From Xiphophorus maculatus (Eukaryota > Chordata > Actinopteri > Cyprinodontiformes > Poeciliidae): a stretch of DNA of 64,000 nt. How positions within the stretch are numbered: the stretch's first letter is position 1; the number at the start of each line of letters is the position of its first letter. Of the stretch, positions 1 through 11,688 are shown piece by piece. The translations under genes were made by a program, and so were the position numbers. The notes under the pieces are model-generated. The model did no database searches. It saw only the letters and a list, made by a program, of their open reading frames with translations, and was not told the origin of the DNA. Location of the stretch: contig NC_036447.1 in the NCBI RefSeq assembly GCF_002775205.1, positions 4,080,501-4,144,500 on the forward strand. Direction: 5' to 3'.

Positions 1-228
1 CCAGTTGAACAAGTACATTTCCATCAATATTAAGGATTTATTGACTTGAAACAAACTCCTACATCTTGTCATAAAGTTACTTGTAAGTTAGTACTGCTGG
101 GTGAATTCTTCAGACAAATAGCAGATGTACAAAATAACAAACAAGAAAATCATTTGCATTTATTTAGTTTTGTCTTATATCAAGGGTACTAAGATACTAG
201 ACACTAGTGCATGTATCTTGGTAAGAAG
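1..228. repeat. Foldback MITE family A, right half
   Basis: This is the right arm of an element that occurs six times in the window. It carries the family phrases CATCAATATTAAGG, AAAGTTACTTGTAAG and TTAGTTTTGTCTTAT in the same order as the copies near 9.1, 30.5, 48.0, 54.0 and 61.8 kb. About 55 bases of unrelated sequence (roughly 103-159) interrupt it. The left arm lies outside the window. Confidence 0.75.
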
Positions 229-934
229 GTGCCAGATAAACACACTGAAAAAAACAGATGCACCTTCTTCTGCTCTTTATGTGATTCTGAAGGCTGAGGT
301 CTGAGTCCATCACTACATCCAGATTTTAGGGCTGATCTCTAGTTTACAGCTGTAATAATAGAAGTTGTGTTCTGACTTTAGATTGTTCCTCTTTAGGTCC
401 AAAGATAATAATGAATGGAAGTCAATGCAAAGTCCCCGTGAAGACAGAAAAATGTAATATGTGTGTGTTTTAATATTTTAACTTAATCTGAAAATATTTA
501 CAATAAAAATCCTGTCTTTAAAGACCCTATCTGTTCCAGTCTGGATTAGCTTCATAGAGTACTAATATCTGCAGCTTCAGGTCACTACATATAGTAATAA
601 ACATTTCCACATATCACAACTGACATATGACAACTGTTTGGATTCCCTCCGTTCTTACGTCACCGCACTTTCTGATTGGCTACCTGTCACATTCAACAGG
701 CTGCATTCATTCAGGGAAAACTCCACAGACTGCAATCATCGGGCCAAGACCATGTTGAATATTCAACACACCACCACGCAACACACCACACACTGCAGGA
801 CGCTGTAAGATTGTCGTAAAGGGAAAATCGGGGGGAAAAAAAAAGAAGAAATAAATGGCTTTAGCAGGAACACCAACATGCAGAAGTATTATCTGACGTA
901 CCTCCCACACACTCTGCCCCGGGCTGCAGCAAAA

Positions 935-983
935 TTGCCAAGTCTTGACCAGTCCGCAGTAATAAAAAGGTTGGGGACCACTG
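935..983 (-). repeat. hAT-like transposon end fragment
   Basis: Read on the minus strand, the segment begins CAGTGGTCCCCAACC and continues into a GCGGACTGGTCAAG-like phrase. This is the usual start of nonautonomous hAT elements in vertebrates. The opposite terminus was not found, so only the end is called. The family assignment rests on remembered termini, not on a search. Confidence 0.5.
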
Positions 984-1043
984 TTGTAGAACACTTTGAT
1001 CAGTTGAGGTTGTTGTAAATGTGATATACATATACATATACAT

Positions 1044-1377
1044 CAGGGTTTCCCCCAGAAAATTTGCTAAGCCTGGTAGTCTTTGGTCGCCACCGTGTTT
1101 TTGTATTAAAAGATGTTAAGAACATACAAAAACTTTACAGCGCAGACACAGAGCCATGCTGGACAGCATGTTAAGACGTAAATGCCACATATAATTCTTT
1201 GTTCACAAAGATAAATCATTCTCACCGTTCGCTCAACCTCTTCAAGCGCAAATACATGTTATACCTGCAGTTCACATAGAGCTGCACAAGCAGAGCCAAG
1301 GCGGTGGGGTTTAATCTTGACTCCTACCTTGATGTAAGTGGGGCTACGGGGCTTATAATACACTGGGGGAAACCCTG
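1044..1377. mobile_element. Short nonautonomous DNA transposon (MITE)
   Basis: A 334-bp unit is bounded by perfect 15-bp inverted repeats, CAGGGTTTCCCCCAG at 1044-1058 and its reverse complement at 1363-1377. The flanks on both sides are TATACAT-like, so a target duplication is plausible but cannot be fixed exactly. There is no open frame of note inside. CAGGG termini suggest a hAT-type element. Confidence 0.7.
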
Positions 1378-1589
1378 TATATGTGTATATACATTAATGA
1401 CTCCAAGATTTCTGGGCATCTCATCCTATCTCTATGGGAGTCCCGACACCCTACGGAGAAAACCCCTCCAGCATAACAAGGCAGTTCCCAGGAGGGGCAC
1501 TCTCCAGTACCCCCTCCAAGGACTTCGAAAACTGTGGGTAATCTGAACTGTTGTTTGGCGTGTAAGCACAAATAGTCAGAACCCGACCC

Positions 1590-2085
1590 AAACCCGTAGG
1601 TAGAGGGGTCTACCTACAAGCATCCTCTTGGTGCCTGTACGTTGGGGTGGGTGAACAAGATGGGAGGCAACAAATGTGCCCAGTCCTGCCCAGCGCCTCT
1701 CACAAGGGGAAACCCCAGAGTGGGAGAACATCCAGCCCCTTTCAAGGAGACTGGCTCCAGAACCAGAGCCATCCACTGCAGTGAGTCCCGACTATTTCTA
1801 CCCGGAACCTCAGCTCTCTCGGGGTTAAGCCTGGCCACCAGGCCCTCGCCAACGTGCCCCACTCCCAGGCCTGGCTCCACAGTGGGACTTCATGTACGGG
1901 CGAGTACAACCTCTGTTTCCAATGGTCGTATTCATCATAAGGGATCTTTGGGCTGCACTTGGTCTGGTTCCTCACCTAGGATCTGTCTGCATTGGGTGGC
2001 CCAACCAGAGGCATGAAGCCCGGACAGCATACCTCCTAGGATCACTGGGACACTCAAACCCCCCCACCACGGTAATGTAACCCAC
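1590..2085 (+). repeat. LINE-type 3' noncoding fragment (probable)
   Basis: This GC-rich block with CCCAGTCCTGCCCAGCGCC and TGGCCACCAGGCCCTCGCC phrases stands out from the AT-rich surroundings. It resembles a repeat common in teleost genomes that I associate with 3' regions of L2/Maui-type LINEs. Short open frames run through it on both strands but look like noncoding shadows. The class assignment is from memory and uncertain. Confidence 0.4.
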
Positions 2086-2089
2086 AAGA

Positions 2090-4310
2090 AAGGTTACTTT
2101 AAATTCACCTGATAATAATGAATGGCAGATAAATTAATTTACTTCAATGGCTAATACCAATTCTATACAATTACAAAGTTGGGCCGGATCAGAAGATTCT
2201 AAATACTAGGGAGCCTGGGTGTGAGTAATAACAGAGAGTACACAGTGTTTATAAGAAAGAATATAATTTAATATAATAACAATTGTCACTGTCTACTGGT
2301 TCTCTTGATTCTCTGGGCTGGGGCTCGCCATCCAAGTTCAGATGAGGATGATCATCGGGTCTCTGAGCACCACAGGCCAAAAATTGCACCATAACATGGA
2401 AAAAATAAAAACCTGACCTGGAACAAAGCCAAAGTAAAACATCTTAGAATATAAAATGCCAATATCAATAAAGCTTAAGCTATAATTAAAGAGATCTTTC
2501 ATACTTTCTCAAGTTTTTTTCATGTTGTACAACAATATCCAAGTCATCAGAATACAATATAAACAACACATCAGCAAAACTAAAACAAAAAATTAGCTTA
2601 TATGTGGTAAAGGAAAATAATAATAATAATAATAACAATAATATATTTCAATCTAAAAGTGCCAATGAAGAACATCTACAACACTAGATGTTCCCTGCAA
2701 TGCCAACGGAAAAGCACTTACAAAGCAGTTAACTGAAATAGCACCATTGAAATACCAGAACATGTACTAATAGAAAACAAGTACAACTACACAGAAGAAA
2801 TACAACACCCACAATAATAATAATACAAAATCTTACAATAAAAAAATATTTTTAATAAATTTGATCAGATATTACGTATTTTAGCCAATTTTCACCGAAT
2901 TTACTGAGCCAACTGCCGAGCGCGTGCGGTCACCCACCGATGCTACCAACGGCTTTTTCCGGGCTTCAGTCGCTCACAATTGAAAACCCTCCGAGATCTA
3001 ACAAAAACGGATTTACTATTTTGAATTATATATTTTGCGAATTTATATTAATATTGTTTTTCTTACCGATTTCCAGATTCATCAAATTTCGACAAGCTCT
3101 TCACGGAAGCAACCGTCAGCTGTTAGCTTTCAAGCGTCTGAGCAAAATCTCAGCACAGCAGTTGAAATGGGCGGGACAATCAATCTTGTTGGCTGATGTG
3201 AAATCAGACTGTGCCAGCTATTGGTTGGTTAATCCGTCACTAACACTAAAGGCATGCTTCACAGTTTTTAAAAGATTTTTAGCACTTTTAACCTATATTT
3301 ATGAACATATTTATTAACTTTTCTACTTTTTAACTCTTACTGGGTTACACTAAGGTGGCAGCCCATGGAGGGGATGTGTAAATGTGTGCATGTACGTATA
3401 TGTGTATATTGAGTAGCCTATTAATTATGTAAGAAAGGGAGAAAATGAGAGAGAGAGGGGAAGAAAGTTGGTTTTTAACATGTGGTGGTAAGCATATTCT
3501 GACTTTTGGTCAGTTTGCAAGCTCCTCCACTTGTGAGGTGACATGTATTTTTAAGTTTTTTAAAGTTTTTTAGGCTCTAATAAAGTTTTTTAGGCTGTTA
3601 TTTAGCAGTGGTTGAACTGGAAATTGGGAGGAGAGAGAAGGGAATGACATGCAGCAAATTCCCCAGGACTGGGAATTAAACCCAGGTTGACAAACAAAAC
3701 CTATAAGTAACAGTCTTATTGTAAAACTGGTTAAAAAATTACTGGATTAGGCATTTCTTAGCCCCTTTTTCTTCTCTTTTACAGAAGCAGACAACACATA
3801 AGCTCAACAACACAAAAGCTTTATATTTATTACAAATACATATAATTCATCTAAGAATTGATTTCTTCCTGTAATGGAAATGATTTCCGATTATGTTCTC
3901 TAGTTCTAGTACTTTCATGGATTGTTCTTCTTTTTTCTCTTTTCTACACAGTTTTCATGTTAAATTGGACTTTTTTGTTACGTTTGTTGTACTATCTTGA
4001 ATCTGTTATTCTAAATAAAGACTAACAGAATGATCACACAGCTCCTTTTATTTTTGATAAAACTTGTTTTTTTCCTATAACAAACAAACCAGATATAACA
4101 ACTTTGGGCTCCTTCAGGGTCAGGAATATTAAATTATGATTACAATTATCATCTAATATCATGTACAGATTTAATTCTAACCTTAATTTAACACCCTGGA
4201 ACCTGATGAAGTCCAAACATGTTAAATCAGCTTTCTTATGTTTGGTATGAAAATAAACACAGGATTTATCTAACAAAAAAATAGTAAATGGACTGAACTT
4301 ATGTAGTGCA
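2090..4310. other. AT-rich intergenic stretch, no gene seen
   Basis: No splice-flanked or family-like open frame is recognisable. The stretch contains a short (AAT)n tract near 2618-2640 and an AAAGTTTTTTAGGCT phrase repeated near 3560-3597. The 125-codon open frame at 2940-3317 has no recognisable domain. Confidence 0.5.
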
Positions 4311-4503
4311 TTGCTAGTCGTGTTGACCACTCAAAGCATTTCACACTACAGTCACACTCACACCGACATGCAGGTCGGTGGGCAACTTGCCGCTAAGTGC
4401 CCTGCCCTGGGGCACCTCGACATGTGGTTGAGGAAGCTGAAATCAAACTTACAACCTTCTGGTCACAAGACGACCACTCTACCCGCTGAGCCACAGTCGC
4501 CCT
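4311..4503. repeat. SINE/LINE-like interspersed repeat fragment
   Basis: The phrases CATGCAGGTCGGTGGGCAAC, CCTGCCCTGGGGCACCTCG and CTGAGCCACAGTCGCCC are typical of a short interspersed repeat scattered through teleost genomes. It is not a protein gene: the 64-codon open frame over it is a by-product. The class could not be confirmed. Confidence 0.45.
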
Positions 4504-4699
4504 AAAAAAGCCACTGCATGATCCTTTTGCTAATCTTTTTTAAAATACAGTATAACGAGTTACAGTTTAGGGCAATTTAATTTAAAAAGAGAGTAGAAAA
4601 GGTAAACTAAAGGACAAACCATAAAAGCACAAGTACAGTGAAAATAAACAGAAATCATTAGTATTAAAATAAGAAATTTTCATTCTTAAATCAATACGT

Positions 4700-4973
4700 T
4701 GCTATAAAAATTGAGCCGAGTGTTGTTGTGGCACTGAGCCGTCTACCACTAAATTTTACAAGTTTAACAATAATACTGCACGTATATTTGGAGTTTCTTA
4801 AACTCTTTTGGGGGCAATTTGCAGTGACCAACTGACCTGCATGTTTTAGGAGATGTGGGGGGGAACCGGAGCACCCGGAGAAAACCCACGCAAACACGGG
4901 CAGAACGTGCAAACTCCACACAGATGGTCTCTGTGAAGACGCAGTGCTAACCGCTGCACCGCCGTGCTGCCCA
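4700..4973 (-). repeat. tRNA-derived SINE-like element, minus strand
   Basis: On the minus strand the unit starts with GGCAGCACGGCGGTGCAGCG and GTTAGCACTGCG, resembling a tRNA A box. It continues with GTGTGGAGTTTGCACG and CGTGGGTTTTCTCCGGGTGC, the well-known body of a teleost short element. The expected B-box region (GGTTCGAATCC-like) is missing between them, so this copy is probably transcriptionally dead. Confidence 0.6.
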
Positions 4974-5217
4974 CGTTTTTTCCAATTGGTTTGGGAAGGG
5001 ATCTATTTTCTAGTTTGTCAATGGGGGAAAAAATCTTTGCCTTTTTAAATTTTCTATTGACGGAGTGTGACATGGCGCCCCGTTCACAGAGGCTACAATC
5101 TCCATGCGTTCGATTCCTCGGTTCTTCTCTTGCACACCTGTCTCCTTCTCTAAATATCAACGTCTTGTCTTCACTCTTGTTTTTTCTTTGGTTTCTTCAA
5201 TCGCAGCATGTTTCGTA

Positions 5218-7334
5218 CTATTTTCCAAATTGAAAATTTAAATTTTTTCTTTTTACCATCCTGCATGGTTCAAGCAGATTGTCCTCGGTCTCTTCTGGGG
5301 ATTCCGGATCCGTGGAACAATCTGGTAAAGTTTCTCCTGGGAGTCCCTCTGAAGGAACCTCTTGACTTGAAACCTTAACCAGGTCCACTTGGCTCTGTGA
5401 GTCTTCCTCCTGCTCTTCGAAAACTGCGATGTGTTTTTGTTTGAAATCTTCATTCTCAGATCTCAGAGTGTCGGCCAGCAGTAGATCCTCTTTTGCTCTT
5501 TCCAAATAATTTTTCATACAATTTATCTCCTGCTGGTATTGTTCTGCTTGCTGTTTCAGTGCAGTGATATTGGTTTCATACCGACAGTTTAGCTCCAGGT
5601 ACAAACCGTTAACCTTCTCCAAATCAGCCAGCACACTCCTTTCCTTCTAATGCAGGAATTGAATCTCTTTTCTTGTTGTTTTCTTGGAGGACGGCGTTCT
5701 CAGCTCTCATGTTTTCAAGAAGCGCCATGTCCTCCTCTGATTTCTCCACATGAGTTTTTCTCTCCTGAATTATCTGCAAATTAAGTTTTTCGACTCGTTC
5801 TTGCAGCGCAGAATAGTTTATTTCATGGATAAGCTTCTCTTTCTTTTCTCTTGAAAGAGCGGTTTCCTCCTGCTGTATCTTCTGCTGGTATGTTTCAACC
5901 TGCTGCTGTAAATCCATGTCTATTTCATACTTTGGAGCTCTTCATATAAAAGGTGAACCTGATCAAGTTCATGGAGCATCTGCTTCTCCCTCTTTTGCAG
6001 AATGTTGATCTCTCTTGACGTTTTTTGGAAGAGCTCCTCCTTCTCAGCTCTCAGGTTGTTGACGAGCTGCAGATTCTCATTCGCTGTTTCTAAGTTGGCG
6101 TCTTTCTCATGTCCCACCTCCTGCTGATATCTTTCCACGTCTCGTTTTTGTCCAGAAACACTGCTTTCATAGTTACAGTTGAGTTCATTGTATGAACTTT
6201 TGATTTGATTCAATTCTTTCTGCAAAAGTTTCTTGCTGTCTTGCAGGAATTGAATCTCTTGTATTTTCTTGGAGGACGGCGTTCTCAGCTCTCATGTTTT
6301 CAAGAAGCGCCATGTCCTCCTCTGATTTCTCCACATGAGTTTTTCTCTCCTGAATTATCTGCAAATTAAGTTTTTCGACTCGTTCTTGCAGCGCAGAATA
6401 GTTTATTTCATGGATAAGCTTCTCTTTCTTTTCTCTTGAAAGAGCGGTTTCCTCCTACTGTATCGTCTGCTGGTATCTTTTCACGTCTCGTTTTAGTCCA
6501 GAAACATCGCTTTCATAGTTACAGTTGAGTTCATTGTATGAACTTTTGATCTGATTCAATTCTTTCTGCAAAAGTTTCTTGCTGTCTTGAAGGAATTGAA
6601 TCTCTTTTCTTGTATTTTCTTGGAGGACGGCGTTCTCAGCTCTCACGTTTTCAAGAAGCGCCATGTCCTCCTCTGATTTCTCCACATGAGTTTTTCTCTC
6701 CTGAATTGAACTTGTCCAAGAGCAAAACTTTTCTTGCATTTGGTTGCAAGTTTTCATACACTGAAGAAAGGTCCTGGAAGCTGTTCCTGGTGATACTGAG
6801 TGTTTTTTCCCACTGTTCAATAACGTAAGCAGGCTCTTGGACAAGTGTTTTGTGTGCAAGCTCCTGGAGGATTTTGTTTACGTTGCTGGCAGTGGGCATT
6901 CGTCTTCAACTGTGGTTATCAAGAATCTCTATCAATTCCTCTTTGTCAACACTGCTGAAGTCTTTCTGCCATGACTGAAACACAAAGCGCTCAGATTCAG
7001 GCATGAACTTAAGGAAATTCTCCACCACCTCACTTCTTACCTGTCCAAAGACTGCTTGCTCTAGTATGACAGGTGCAGTCTTCATAGGAAGATATTTCTC
7101 TCTTGTCCATCCAAAAACAATTCTTCGGCCTACAGTCTCCCACTGCTGCTGTCCATAATCATGTCTCAGAAAAGGCACTTTGTAAGTGTTTCCTGTAGTA
7201 CACTGGTCATAGAAATCTTTCCAGAATTCAGAAAGACAGTCTCTAACGACTCCTCCGTCATCAGAGGACACAGATCCGCCCTCCTCCTCACCGTGGACCC
7301 GGTGTCTGAACAACATGGAGGCTCTGAGAGTCAT
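5218..7334 (-). pseudogene. Decayed HECT-like (G2E3-like) / coiled-coil gene
   Basis: Read right to left, the first ~210 codons (7334 to ~6715) resemble a domain of fish G2/M-phase E3 ligase-like proteins: SEFWKDFYDQCTTG, YKVPFLRHDYG, KTAPVILEQAVFG, then DKEELIEILDNHS and NVNKILQELAHKTLVQEP. The remainder (~6715 to 5218) is Glu/Lys/Gln-rich coiled coil with repeated modules such as ERKTHVEKSEEDMALLEN and SSYNELNCNYES. Lesions include an in-frame TGA at 6906-6908 replacing an expected Cys, a frame mismatch at the HECT/coiled-coil junction near 6706, a TAG at 6455-6457 where a sister repeat has CAG, a 5-nt deletion near 6260, a 1-nt deletion near 5927 and a 1-nt gain near 5665. No introns bridge these. 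Intact family members are ubiquitin-ligase-like; this copy is unlikely to make protein. The family name is from memory. Confidence 0.6.
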
Positions 7335-9111
7335 TATTAGACTGAGGGCAGCCAGACTAGTTTATTTTTACTAAATTATTATATTTAGCTAAATATTATT
7401 GCTGAGGGACACAAACAGGCCTTCTGATATACAGATTATTTTTTTTTTTTTTAAAAAAAACCTCAAACAGGGCACTAGGTGCACCAAGGATAAAAGGGGC
7501 AGGGGCTGAAGCCCCCTTAGCCCCCTCCCCTCTGCACGTGCCTGGTCACTGTGGTTAATTCATAAATTAAAATTCACTGAAAGTGAGCGTAACGACAGCA
7601 AGAAGCCAGCCCCTCTGTCTGTCCTTTTTAGCCTCTGTCAGTGGTTGGTGTCCTTCTGTGTGATGGCTCAATAATAAGGATCGACCGTTAGTCCACAGAA
7701 GACTGCTGTCTGAGCAAAATCTATCAGAATATTTATAAATATTTATGTAAACAATAAACCTGAAAAACTCGTTTAAGGGGCATTTTGGATTTTTTTTTCC
7801 CTCTGGTACCCTAAATAGATGAGCATAGTAAACCAGCAAATGTAATACATTTTTCCCATAAGCTCAACTCATGCACAACATATATTACCTGAAATGTAAT
7901 TTCTTTCATGTTAGATGCTTTAAAGATGCAAATGTTTGCCTTGTGCCAGCATTATGCTCAATGAAAAAACGGATGTCTGACACTCTTCTACCACAAAATC
8001 TAATTTGTCAGCAAATCTTTTAAGCAGCAGCAGCAGCATTCTCTTTCTTTCAGTTTTCTATGATAAAACACTGTAGAATGACTGATTGGGCACTAGAAAA
8101 AACAGCTTTTTTATAAGTAAATATAATTTATTAATATTTTCTGTGTTTTTGTAACAGCATTCCAGTCTGGCATTGTTTTCCTGTGCTATGGGAACTGGAT
8201 AGTCTTCTAAATACCAGTCAACCTGATTATTAGAAGCTCCAAAAGGCCCAACATCTATCATATACTGTATATGAACTTTGCAGGCAATGGCTGATATTGC
8301 AACTTTTATCGTTTTTATTGTTGATGCTAGCAAGCATTGATAATACTACATTATCAGATGATCTACAGCTAATTGAATGCCAGAAATATTTACAAGGATT
8401 GTCCTTGATGCTTTATTGAGCCTTTTGTGTATATCACAAAAAAAGGCTATGAAAGCACAGAGTCAATGAGATTTCATAAAGAAAATTTAGATAAAGCAGT
8501 AGTAGTAGAACATAATGTTATTTTTATTAAACTTGATTGTTTTATCGTAGCAAAGCACAATGTCTCCCTGAATTTCAACATCTGCACAAAACTATTGTAG
8601 GATATTTTATAGCATGTTGACTGTTTTTACTGCTGGATAAATTCCCCACAGTACCAGATGTGCAAAATACCCAAAATGATTTTATTTCTTTTGCTGTTAT
8701 TTTTAAAAAGGCTTTTAGACCAATTTCATACTTCTATATATTATCTCAACATCAGGTTTAAAGTCATTTTAATTTGGGTCTTTTAAAGATTTCTCTGAGC
8801 CATTGTTTTTCAACCTAGGAATGATTACGTGCAATCATTTTAGATTTCTTTTAATCTACGCAAGATTAAAATAATATTTCTAGGTGAAAATACACTTAAG
8901 ATATGTATTATGTTGTTGCACATAATGTGCAATGGTTTGTCTTGGACTTTATGTCCTGTCAACATGTGGTATTCCAAAAATGAGTTCTGTTGCGTATCTG
9001 AAAAAAAATTGGGTTTATATAGTAGAGAAAACAGTCCTTGAGCAAATGAAAACACAAATAATGTTGGAAACAATGCAGAACGCTCTACAAGCGTAACCCT
9101 TGGCTCATGTA
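7335..9111. other. AT-rich intergenic stretch, no gene seen
   Basis: No coding signal is visible. There is a poly-T/poly-A tract near 7440-7460, a palindromic GGGGCTGAAGCCCCCTTAGC phrase near 7502-7525 and a (CAG)n run near 8022-8036. Open frames are short and without recognisable motifs. Confidence 0.5.
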
Positions 9112-9405
9112 CACTGCAAAAACACAAAATCTTACCAAGTAATTTTCGTCAAGTTTCTTGTACAAATATCTTAAAACACTTTAAATAAGATAAAACTAAC
9201 TTACAAGTAACTTTTCAGCAAGACGTAGGAGCTTGTTTTAAGTCAATAATTCCTTAATATTGATGAGAAAGTACTAGTTATATTGGCAGACTACTTCACT
9301 TATAACAAGACATTTTTCCCATGTTATAAGTCAAATAATCTGCCTATGAAAATAGTACTTACTCATCAATATTAAGGAATTATTTGTAGTCATAAATCAG
9401 AAATT
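9112..9405. mobile_element. Foldback MITE family A, copy 2
   Basis: It begins CACTGCAAAAACACAAAATC and runs through the family's left arm (TAACTTACAAGTAAC, AATTCCTTAATATTGATG). It then turns at the centre (TTATAACAAGAC / ATGTTATAAG) into the complementary right arm (CATCAATATTAAGGAATT), which stops short. It can therefore form a long hairpin, but the distal right arm is lost. Confidence 0.75.
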
Positions 9406-9443
9406 CCAACTTTTCAGTTTGACAAATCAGCTGCAACCCTGGT

Positions 9444-10620
9444 GAGTTTCAATATGGCCGCTACTCGCATCAACAACAGTAAGCGAAAACATGTTTATTT
9501 TACAAGACACACATGTAAGGGCCGTTGTTACATGTAGCAACTCTTAACTGAACAAATTACATAAAATCGGAGTTTGCATGTGGAAAGTACAGCTTATAAC
9601 GATGTTCATAAGAGGTACTGAGAATAATGACTATTAGGGCGTCGCCATATTGAAATTCAAACTTCTCCGAGGTAACTGGATAAGATGACGTGACTGACGT
9701 CATCATTTCCAAATGTTTTCTGTTTACTTTTACATAGATATGATTACCGTCAAGTTTCGATAAACTTCCACTTTGGAGCCTATTGTCAAATGCTACTATC
9801 ATGTAAACAAGAGACCAAAACGCAACAACACATCTCCATCTTATTGTCCTGGCATTGTCATAGAAATGGGGCCTTAAAATAGTCCTTACAACTACAATAT
9901 GCTACCTATAAAAATGTTGCAACAGCACATCAAACTTCCTTCTGAGTGGTTAACTTTGTCAGTCTCGCGAGATTAACGCGATATTCAGTGGTTGCATCTT
10001 CAGACGTCAGAACGGGCTGTGACAACTGCAGCAGGTTCTTCTGCATAGATCCAGTTTAGGTTCAACACTGTTTATTCAACTGGATTCGCCTTAGTATAAA
10101 CGCTCAAACCGAGACGTTTGCACGCCATAAAGGTCAAATTAAACTAATTAGGGTGTTACAGGTTTATGACAAAGTTGTTGTAAGATAAAATGCCACAACG
10201 CCTGACAGTGTCTGTATAAACTCAGTGGGTTCCTCTCTGTAATGGGACTGTAAATCTGCGGTCCAATGAATGAGCTTACAGCTGCCGCGTGCGCGCGCGT
10301 GTGTGTATGTGTGTAAGAGGGAATCCTTTGGTTAAAAGTTTAGGAAATCTTTCTACTGTCTCCTCTCATCATCATCATCATCATCAACAACGTGAGATTA
10401 CCCCCACCCGCTCCGTCTTCCACGCTTTTCTTTTCTACCTTCACGCGCCGTTTTCCCAGATTTATTCACGTGCAGCTCGCGCCCGCCTCACTCAGACATG
10501 CTGCCGCCAGCTCTGTGACGTCACGTTCGACAGCAGTCGCCACCGTTTGGAGCGTAATCCTCCGCGAGTCCTCAAGACAAACTAGTCCCTCTCGTTGTGG
10601 CAGGCGCGAATTTGAGAGAT
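9444..10620. promoter_or_regulatory. CpG-containing promoter-like region, target unknown
   Basis: Several promoter-type sites cluster here: opposed YY1-like ATATGGC/GCCATAT motifs (12-bp inverted repeat 9447-9458 and 9644-9655), TGACGTCA at 9695-9702 and 10516-10523, and the palindrome TCTCGCGAGA at 9963-9972. CpGs are common from 10,270 to 10,615 in an otherwise AT-rich area. No adjoining first exon with a clear donor was found on either strand. It might be an alternative smad1 promoter or the start of an unrecognised transcript. Confidence 0.35.
10366..10386. repeat. (ATC)n microsatellite
   Basis: About seven tandem ATC units within the CpG-containing region. Confidence 0.9.
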
Positions 10621-11519
10621 TTGGTTAAAAAAAATAACTGATGTTATTTGATTAAAAAATAAGTTATATAATATATTTAAACTTTTTTTTCTTCATAAAA
10701 ATATCTTCTTCCTGATAGGTAATTTTCTTCATTGCACCTGTTTTTTTAATGCACTCTAAATGAGATTTATGCTTCACTTTAATGTGTCTATGAAAAGCTC
10801 TGGTAACCAAATTCCTTAAACTGGTGTAAGTATTCAAGATATTCAGAGTTACAAATGATATAATCAAATACTTCTGCAGAATCACAAAGTTTAAAATTTG
10901 CACAATATGAAAAATAGGCACCAAAATAAATAAGTAAATGTTTCATACTTGATGTAGAGGAATAACCATGCATGAACGATGATGGTAACATGTGTAAGAC
11001 ATGGCTGTGTTCTTGGACACAATATTTCTTAAATAAGACCACTTTTTATCACATTGCAATCAAAGTGACTGGGAGGAAGACTAAGTGCAAGAGTTAACAG
11101 AAACCACCTAAGCCAAATCTAAAATTACAGAAAACAGAACTGACTTTATCAAGGGTAGACATTTTTTTAAGTTTTAATTTATTACCAGGCCAGGAGAGTT
11201 TAAAGTAAGAGTTTTGTCCCATTTGAAACTGTTATAATACAAATTATAGGATGTGTTTCATTTGACTGGGAGAGGGAGAAAGTAACACATCCACAAAATT
11301 ACATACAAAATTGCAGTTTACAACAAAAGTTGTCAAACTTTTGTTTCTTATGACTGCATCAACTTTACCTAGAGGAAACAATCTGAGGAGGAAAAAGTCT
11401 CCCCCTTCATGAGAACCTCGAGTAAATTAGTGAGAAATTTGCATTGTTTCACAGTTACATAATCCACGATTGCCCTGCTGTGAATGAAGATGTTAATGTA
11501 GGAAAAAAATGTTGGTCCT
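10621..11519. other. AT-rich sequence upstream of smad1 exon 1
   Basis: This is plain AT-rich sequence with no recognisable repeat or coding segment. Any proximal smad1 promoter should lie at its right edge. Confidence 0.4.
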
Positions 11520-11688
11520 CTTGTTGTCTGGGGTGATGCTGCATCCCGCGGCGTGATACTGGCGCTCGGCGGAGAGTGAGGCGGCCTCCCGACTCTCTGA
11601 CGCCAGGTCGAGCTGCAGACTCAACTGAGGCGGTGGGAGCGCTGAGGAGGGGCCCGCATACAGACCCAGCGCCGGGGCGACAGGAAAG
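11520..11688 (+). other. smad1: Probable smad1 5' noncoding exon 1
   Basis: A GC- and CpG-rich island (CATCCCGCGGCGTG, GGCGCTCGGCGGAG) ends with AGGAAAG at 11,688 followed by a donor GTAGTG at 11,689. No coding frame is implied. It is the only GC-rich donor-bearing segment between the upstream repeats and the first coding exon, as expected for the untranslated first exon of vertebrate SMAD1. The left boundary (transcription start) cannot be set from sequence. Confidence 0.5.

Noticed and set aside
6906..6908. Selenocysteine codon at the family cysteine
   Set aside because: The same remnant has a TAG and several frameshifts, and no SECIS-like hairpin was recognised.
10289..10628. Open frames of 78-98 codons in the CpG-containing region
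   Set aside because: His repeat from (ATC)n and otherwise low-complexity residues; no conserved motif or splice partner.
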